From JAFAGX01 sp035623255 (GTDB lineage: Bacteria; Acidobacteriota; Terriglobia; Terriglobales; Acidobacteriaceae): 11,305 nt of DNA. Below the pieces are notes generated by a model. That model had not been told where the DNA came from, did not search any database, and saw only the letters and a list, made by a program, of their open reading frames with translations. The position numbers were made by a program, and so were the translations under genes. Numbering within the stretch: the stretch's first letter is position 1; each line of letters begins with the position of its first letter. This document shows, piece after piece, positions 7,130 to 11,305 of the stretch. The stretch lies in contig DASPTU010000017.1 of assembly GCA_035623255.1 (NCBI GenBank), forward strand, positions 1 through 11,305. The letters run 5' to 3'.

Positions 7130-8956
7130 ATGCGGGATGACGCCCGCAATATTCCGGGACTTTCCCTTCACCTCGGCATGCTCTTTTTGTTATGGCTGCT
7201 TGTGTATGGAGCCGCGATTTTCCGCCCAGCCCTGCTTGACGATGCGGACTCTGTGCACGCGGAAGCCGCTCGCGAGATCCTGCTCCGTCATGACTGGGTG
7301 ACACTCCACGTCAACGGCATTCGCTATCTGGAAAAGGCCCCGTTGCTCTATTGGACGATAGCTGGAAGCTTCTCGCTTTTCGGCGTCCACGACTGGTCCG
7401 CCCGTCTTCCCCTTGCCCTCGGCGTTCTAGCTCTCATCTGCTCCGTGTATTTTGTTGGCCGGCGAATCTTCGCTCCCGACGCTGGCTTTTGGGCTGCGCT
7501 TGCGGCCAGTCTGGCACTGGGCCCTTACATCTTTACGCGGTTCCTGATCCCGGATGTCTTGGTCGGCTTATGGTTCACTTTGAGTCTCGGCTTTTTTCTC
7601 TTTACCTTCGAAAACGAGCGGCCCTCGCGCTGGTCCTGCTGGGGATTTGCGGCCGCTTGCGCCTTGAATGTGCTTACCAAGGGCCTAATTGGACTGGTTT
7701 TCCCTTTTGCTGCGATCGTCGTCTATCTCTTGCTCACGCGACAATTGCGCCACATCCTTCGCATGCGGCTGATCTCCAGCTCTCTGGTCTTCCTGGCCAT
7801 TGCCGCTCCCTGGCATATCCTCGCCGGACTGCGCAACCCAACGCAAGGCAGCGTTCGCGGCTTTTTTTGGTTTTACTTCATCAACGAACACTTCCTGCGC
7901 TACCTGAACAAGCGCGTGCCGCGCGATTACGACACTGTTCCGCTCCTCCTCTTCTGGGGCTTGGTGATCGTCTGGTTGTTTCCCTGGTCCACTTTTTTGC
8001 CGCAAGCCCTCAAGGAAGTTCCGCTCTTTCGGCCCTCCCGATGGTCCGAATCTTCTGCCATGCGCGCCGGAGTAGTGTTCACGCTCGGTGCGCTTTTCAT
8101 CATTCTCTTCTTCAGCTTCTCCACGCGGCAGGAATACTACGTGCTTCCCGCCTTGCCCGCCCTTGCCCTTGTCATCGGCAGCTCGATGGCCAAGGAACAA
8201 GCTGACCCGGACAACTATGCGCTGCGCCGCTGGGCCAATGCTTGCTCCGTGGCTCTCGCCGCCGTTGGATTGCTTGCCTGCATCGTGATGGCATTTCTGG
8301 CGCTATCTTCGCCCGCCTCAGCGCCCGCTGGAGATATTGCTGATCTGTTGCATTCCGGCCCGGCCGAATCCCAGCAATACGCGCTTTCTCTCGGCCACTT
8401 CCTCGATCTCAATCGCCGCGTGATGCCGCTCTTTCGCACGCCGCTTCTTTTATTTGGCCTTGCGGTCTTCGCTGGATCGGCGCTCAACTGGTACTTTCGC
8501 CGCCGCGCCCGCTGTGATATCGGCGATTGGTCACTGGCCGCGATGAGCGTCTGCCTGCTGATCGCCGTTCACCTGGCGCTCGTCACCTTCAGCCCGATTT
8601 TGACTTCCAAACCGCTGGCGGATGCGATAGCCCGTGTCTACGAGCCCGGCGACATCATCGAAATCAACGGGGAATACGAAGGCGGTTCGACCCTGAACTA
8701 CTACACTGGCCACCAGGTCCGCATTCTGAACGGCCGCAGCGCCAATCTCTGGTACGGTTCATACTTTCCCGATGCCCCACAAATCTTTGACGATAGCGAA
8801 TCGTTTCAACTTTTGTGGAACGGCCCCCAGCGCGTGTTTCTGTGGACTGAAAACGAAAAGCTGGATGAGGGCGTTCGAACACTAGATCCGAAGACCGTCT
8901 TCCTTCTCGCCCGCTCCGGCGGCAAGGCAATTGTCACGAACAAGGCAGCACACTAA
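7130..8956 (+). CDS. ArnT/PMT-family (GT83-like) membrane glycosyltransferase, 608 aa
   Basis: A polytopic inner-membrane enzyme of the kind that moves a sugar from a polyprenyl phosphate donor onto a lipid, glycan or protein on the periplasmic side. ArnT itself transfers 4-amino-4-deoxy-L-arabinose to lipid A. Family marks near the N-terminus: a first helix (about 13-33), then LLDDADSVHAEAAREIL (about 36-51) in the position of the catalytic acidic residues of the first periplasmic loop, then YLEKAPLLYW (66-75), a version of the usual YxEKPPLxYW. About ten further hydrophobic segments follow to residue ~485, then a soluble ~120-residue C-terminal domain (EINGEYEGGSTLNYYTG). ATG 7130 is preferred to TTG 7124, though neither has a strong Shine-Dalgarno sequence. 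It sits between two near-identical GT21 genes and reads against both. The lipid A-arabinose role is not shown: no arn pathway genes are in the window. Confidence 0.88.
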   Translation: MRDDARNIPGLSLHLGMLFLLWLLVYGAAIFRPALLDDADSVHAEAAREILLRHDWVTLHVNGIRYLEKAPLLYWTIAGSFSLFGVHDWSARLPLALGVLALICSVYFVGRRIFAPDAGFWAALAASLALGPYIFTRFLIPDVLVGLWFTLSLGFFLFTFENERPSRWSCWGFAAACALNVLTKGLIGLVFPFAAIVVYLLLTRQLRHILRMRLISSSLVFLAIAAPWHILAGLRNPTQGSVRGFFWFYFINEHFLRYLNKRVPRDYDTVPLLLFWGLVIVWLFPWSTFLPQALKEVPLFRPSRWSESSAMRAGVVFTLGALFIILFFSFSTRQEYYVLPALPALALVIGSSMAKEQADPDNYALRRWANACSVALAAVGLLACIVMAFLALSSPASAPAGDIADLLHSGPAESQQYALSLGHFLDLNRRVMPLFRTPLLLFGLAVFAGSALNWYFRRRARCDIGDWSLAAMSVCLLIAVHLALVTFSPILTSKPLADAIARVYEPGDIIEINGEYEGGSTLNYYTGHQVRILNGRSANLWYGSYFPDAPQIFDDSESFQLLWNGPQRVFLWTENEKLDEGVRTLDPKTVFLLARSGGKAIVTNKAAH

Positions 8957-8958
8957 AC

Positions 8959-8995
8959 GGGAGACTGGCCTTCGACCAGGCGTCTGCTCCCCTTT
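8959..8995 (+). terminator. Imperfect hairpin just after the ArnT-like gene
   Basis: GGGAG (8959-8963) can pair with CTCCC (8987-8991), and inside it CTGG (8965-8968) pairs with CCAG (8976-8979). The internal loop is uneven and only three T residues follow (8993-8995). The location, two bases after the stop codon, is the main reason to list it. Confidence 0.25.
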
Positions 8996-9487
8996 GCACA
9001 AAGCCAATTTTGCTAACCCGACCTTCAAAGGAATAAAACTATGTTCTTGCAAAACAAGCACTTATGCTAGTTCGTTTTGCAATTTTCCATTTCGTCCCGA
9101 AGACAGGATGCTCCATGCACAGGCCCCGGCGCTTGTCAGGACGATTTTGCGCTAGGACGAGCAAACATCCAAGCTGATAGACGGCGGCACCGGCTGGCCA
9201 AGGCGCATCCGCTGGAGCCGCAGGCGATGACGCGTTGGAAAACCTCATAACGCTCTGTTGTGGCTGCCACAGGCAGTGTCACGGACAGTGATAACCTCGA
9301 GGCGTGGAGGAGCGCCCCTAGGCACTAGTGGTCTATCCCGGCAACATCAGATGCGGAGGTACCGACCGTTACGAGTTGGGCCGAGGTTGGGAGGCGAGGT
9401 GAGACCGGTGAGAGCGCTCGAAGCGGCAAGGATACGGGGGGAGCTGATCGGTCGACGCGCAAATGTCGATTTGCGAAGGGATTTGCG
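8996..9487. other. Gene-free stretch, about 490 bases
   Basis: It lies between the convergent ends of the ArnT-like gene (+) and GT21 copy 2 (-). Short open frames on both strands here lack a ribosome binding site, recognisable domains or a plausible protein composition. No tRNA-like T-loop or rRNA sequence is seen. It holds small dyads: TGTGGCTGCCACA (9259-9271), overlapping CTGCC-ACA-GGCAG (9264-9276), and the heptamer repeats at 9458-9487. It could be a decayed gene, an unrecognised small RNA or long 3' regions. Confidence 0.55.
9458..9487. repeat. Three-copy heptamer repeat able to form alternative hairpins
   Basis: CGCAAAT (9458-9464) is followed by its inverted copy ATTTGCG at 9469-9475, giving a perfect 7-bp stem with a GTCG loop. 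A second inverted copy sits at 9481-9487; the two right-hand copies extend to a direct repeat of GATTTGCG (9468-9475, 9480-9487). TCGAC (9452-9456) and GTCGA (9465-9469) form a competing stem. The last copy touches the TAA stop of GT21 copy 2, so on that strand it forms the start of the 3' region. No T-run follows. Confidence 0.5.
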
Positions 9488-10810
9488 TTATCCGACCTCG
9501 TGCGTTTTCTCTAGCCCAAGGTCGCAGCGAGGCGTTCGACTTGCGGCAAAATCGATCGCCGGTTCCAACAACACTGTAGATCTTCCGAGTGAGCCATCGA
9601 GCACCTCCGCCTGAGGGCTTTTTGGTGCCTTCTGCACTGGAAACGTCGTGGCATCTGGGATTCGTCCCTCGAGAGGGATAAGGATCCCTTTTTTCACGCG
9701 GAATTCAAGGCCGCGCCAGGAGATCCTATTCGAGAAGAAACTCGTCACCCACACGGCAAAGTTCGCCGCATCGCGCACTGGAGCCAACCACCACTTTCTC
9801 CGCACTACCGGGTCGCCCAGTCCCCAGACGCCGATGACCAAGTAAACCGAGAAGCGCAACGCGAGGTAAGCAAAAACATATAGCCAGGCAATTGTTGCAG
9901 TCGGTGCTGCCCAAGCCGCCAGAACCGTCCACGGAAAACCCAGTGTCAAACCAATGGCGGCATGACCAAATGGCCGCACGTTGCGTAATCCTATAGTCCA
10001 GCGGAGTTCGTGGCGAAGAAATTGAAACGGATTCTCGCGGGGATAAACCATGCAAACAGGCGTGGCCGCGAGCTCTACCCGATAACCGAGCTTGCTGATT
10101 CGTCGCCCGAGTTCGTAATCGTCAACATAGTGATTGACCAATGCCTCGAATCCCCCGGTTTCAGCGAGGACCTTCTTGGTCACGGCCATAGTGGCGCCTA
10201 GAGTGAAATGAATTCCTTCGAGCGTTTGGGCAAGCAAAGCGCTGGCGGCAAACTCGACCGCAGAACCCGCTGCATCCAAGGTCGCACCCACACCCCCACC
10301 GGTGACGCTCCGGAAGAAAACCGTCACGGCACCAACATGCGGATCGCTGAACGGGGCCGACACCTCGCGTAGGTAGTTCGGTTCGACGCGCACATCGCTG
10401 TCGCTGATAACGAGAAGGTCATGGCTCGCCTCTTGGACCAGTCTGCAAAGCTTGTTGACTTTTCCGCTTGCCCCAAGATGGGGCGCCCTGATCAGCAGGC
10501 GAATATTTCGCTCCGGGAAATCACGCTGCAACTTCTCAATGACCGGCACTGCTGGGTCATCCGCGCTGTTCACACAGAAAAGGACCTCGTATTCCGGATA
10601 GTCCAACCTGCAGAAACTGGCGAAGTTCTCGTAAGCCTCACGATCCAAACCGCGAACTGGCTTGAGGATGCTCACCGGCTGCGCTTCGACACACTGGTTA
10701 GATACCGCCCTTCGTTTGCCTCGGAAATAGACGGACGAGGCCCAGAGCGTCAATAAGTAGTAGACGAATGGCCCGAGGGCCAGCCCAAGCACCGCTTCAC
10801 GAAGAAACAC
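9488..10810 (-). CDS. GT21-family glycosyltransferase, HpnI/ceramide glucosyltransferase-like (copy 2), 440 aa
   Basis: Paralogue of the gene at 5679-6971. It aligns without gaps from the start to about residue 380, and by hand count differs at about 57 of 336 positions over residues 45-380 (about 83% identical). All active-site marks are kept at the same positions: SDSDVRV (Asp137, Asp139), VDDYE (Asp230, Asp231) and RHELRW (266-271), so both copies look active. Differences cluster in the N-terminal linker (residues 31-44), the segment 278-332 with the membrane helices, and the tail after 380. The start is GTG 10810, supported by GCGAGG 5 bases upstream, the same layout as in copy 1. It is divergent from the epimerase-like gene at 11007 with 196 bases between. 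The role is most likely addition of a sugar to a membrane lipid at the cytoplasmic face; donor and acceptor are not determined. Confidence 0.9.
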   Translation of the reverse strand: MFLREAVLGLALGPFVYYLLTLWASSVYFRGKRRAVSNQCVEAQPVSILKPVRGLDREAYENFASFCRLDYPEYEVLFCVNSADDPAVPVIEKLQRDFPERNIRLLIRAPHLGASGKVNKLCRLVQEASHDLLVISDSDVRVEPNYLREVSAPFSDPHVGAVTVFFRSVTGGGVGATLDAAGSAVEFAASALLAQTLEGIHFTLGATMAVTKKVLAETGGFEALVNHYVDDYELGRRISKLGYRVELAATPVCMVYPRENPFQFLRHELRWTIGLRNVRPFGHAAIGLTLGFPWTVLAAWAAPTATIAWLYVFAYLALRFSVYLVIGVWGLGDPVVRRKWWLAPVRDAANFAVWVTSFFSNRISWRGLEFRVKKGILIPLEGRIPDATTFPVQKAPKSPQAEVLDGSLGRSTVLLEPAIDFAASRTPRCDLGLEKTHEVG

Positions 10811-10815
10811 GTGGC

Positions 10816-10821
10816 CCTCGC
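10816..10821 (-). promoter_or_regulatory. Ribosome binding site for the GTG start of GT21 copy 2
   Basis: On the minus strand GCGAGG stands 5 bases before GTG 10810, matching the sequence and spacing before copy 1. Confidence 0.5.
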
Positions 10822-10880
10822 TGGATCAACCTGATTTGGATTCGCACAGTTCAGAGACCACTTTGCTCTTTGAACGTTGG

Positions 10881-10909
10881 TTGTACATTGACTCGAAAAC
10901 GCCTATATT
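10881..10909 (+). promoter_or_regulatory. Candidate sigma-70-type promoter for the epimerase-like gene
   Basis: TTGTAC (10881-10886) and TATATT (10904-10909) are 17 bases apart in the most AT-rich part of the divergent intergenic region. Transcription would begin near 10916, leaving a leader of about 90 bases. No convincing minus-strand promoter for GT21 copy 2 was found in the same gap. Confidence 0.45.
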
Positions 10910-11006
10910 GTTTGTTGCTTCCTCTGCTAACTGGCTCTAGAGGGCTGTTGCGGAAACTCGGCCAACCGCACCCGAAGATCCGTTGCGGCAACCAATTCAG
11001 GACGGA

Positions 11007-11305
11007 ATGACCCAATTAGACAGCCCGATTATCCTCACCGGCGGAGCAGGTTTCGTTGGCTCCCACCTTGCCGAGGCTTTGCTACTACGCGGCGCAAAGC
11101 TCACAATCATCGATAACCTGGATGATTTTTACAATCCAATCTGGAAGCAGGCCAATCTTCAGGACATCCGCCGAGCAGGAAATTGTGATTTCCTTCAACT
11201 GGACATCCGCGATTTCGAGAAGCTTCAGACGGCTCTGGCGCGCATCCGTCCCGAGGTGATCATTCACCTCGCGGCTCGCGCCGGCGTCCGGCCATCCATC
11301 GAGCA
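11007..11305 (+). CDS. NAD-dependent epimerase/dehydratase, UDP-glucuronate 4-epimerase-like (3' end cut off by the window)
   Basis: The frame is open from ATG 11007 to the window edge (99 full codons). It begins with a Rossmann NAD-binding site: TGGAGFVGSH at residues 11-20 gives GGxGxxG, and TIIDNLDDFY (33-42) places the acidic residue that usually holds the NAD ribose at Asp36. DFLQLDIRD and then HLAARAGVRPSIE (87-99) are typical of short-chain-dehydrogenase sugar epimerases, and HLAARAGVRPSI is especially common in UDP-glucuronate 4-epimerases (UDP-glucuronate to UDP-galacturonate). The catalytic YxxxK would lie past the window end. UDP-glucose 4-epimerase or dTDP-glucose dehydratase remain possible. 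AGGA lies 4 bases from the start codon. It is transcribed away from GT21 copy 2 and could supply a nucleotide sugar to the neighbouring glycosyltransferases. Confidence 0.87.
   Translation, partial: MTQLDSPIILTGGAGFVGSHLAEALLLRGAKLTIIDNLDDFYNPIWKQANLQDIRRAGNCDFLQLDIRDFEKLQTALARIRPEVIIHLAARAGVRPSIE

Noticed and set aside
7685..8200. 171-codon minus-strand frame opposite the ArnT-like gene
   Set aside because: Very polar product made by reading the antisense of hydrophobic codons; no binding site or domain.
7351..8205. 284-codon plus-strand frame inside the ArnT-like gene
   Set aside because: It is in another frame of a gene with clear family motifs and membrane helices; its product has no recognisable domain and an Arg/Pro/Ser-rich makeup typical of an out-of-frame reading.
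7130..8956. Naming the gene arnT
   Set aside because: Family motifs fit, but no other genes for the arabinose lipid A pathway are in the window and the family covers many acceptors.
9258..9614. 118-codon plus-strand frame in the gene-free stretch
   Set aside because: It runs into the antisense of the GT21 copy 2 tail, has no ribosome binding site and an Arg-rich composition without domain likeness.
5679..10810. Duplicated GT21 genes as part of a composite transposon
   Set aside because: No transposase, terminal inverted repeats or target-site duplications were seen near either copy, and the copies are diverged at about one residue in six.
1..11305. CRISPR array, tRNA or rRNA
   Set aside because: No regularly spaced direct repeats of 20-40 bases, no GGTTCGAATCC-type T-loop with matching arms and no ribosomal RNA sequence were seen.

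Overview
The window looks like chromosomal DNA of a Gram-negative bacterium. The best guess is the Acidobacteriota (Terriglobia-like). This rests on moderately high GC, Shine-Dalgarno-led genes that often start with GTG or TTG, lipoprotein signal peptides, an OmpA-type peptidoglycan-binding domain, and ceramide-glucosyltransferase/HpnI-like enzymes. The phylum call is an inference from gene style and was not checked by a search.

Left half (2-5561, all +): an apparently co-transcribed set of envelope genes. In order it holds the 3' part of an unrecognised gene, a 546-aa predicted lipoprotein of unknown function, and a 165-aa protein with a zinc ribbon followed by DUF4870/Tic20-like membrane helices. 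A possible 22-aa leader ORF, a 223-aa predicted lipoprotein and a 628-aa protein follow. The last has two N-terminal zinc ribbons, one membrane helix, a long extracytoplasmic region, a carboxypeptidase-regulatory-like beta domain and a C-terminal OmpA domain. Gaps are 67 bases or less and Shine-Dalgarno sequences are good. Two proteins with cytoplasmic zinc ribbons next to two lipoproteins suggest an undescribed trans-envelope assembly. Candidate terminators at 5560-5669 separate this block from the convergent gene that follows.

Right half (5679-11305): a lipid/sugar glycosylation locus. Two very similar GT21-family glycosyltransferases (HpnI/ceramide glucosyltransferase-like), both on the minus strand, flank a plus-strand ArnT/PMT-type (GT83-like) membrane glycosyltransferase. 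A UDP-glucuronate-4-epimerase-like gene begins divergently at 11007 and runs off the window. A consistent reading is that the epimerase makes a nucleotide sugar, the GT21 enzymes put sugar on a lipid at the inner face of the membrane, and the ArnT-like enzyme moves a polyprenyl-linked sugar onto an acceptor on the periplasmic side.

The only long gene-free stretch is about 8957-9487. It has no convincing ORF, tRNA or rRNA but contains several inverted repeats. I saw no CRISPR array, transposase, integrase or phage gene.
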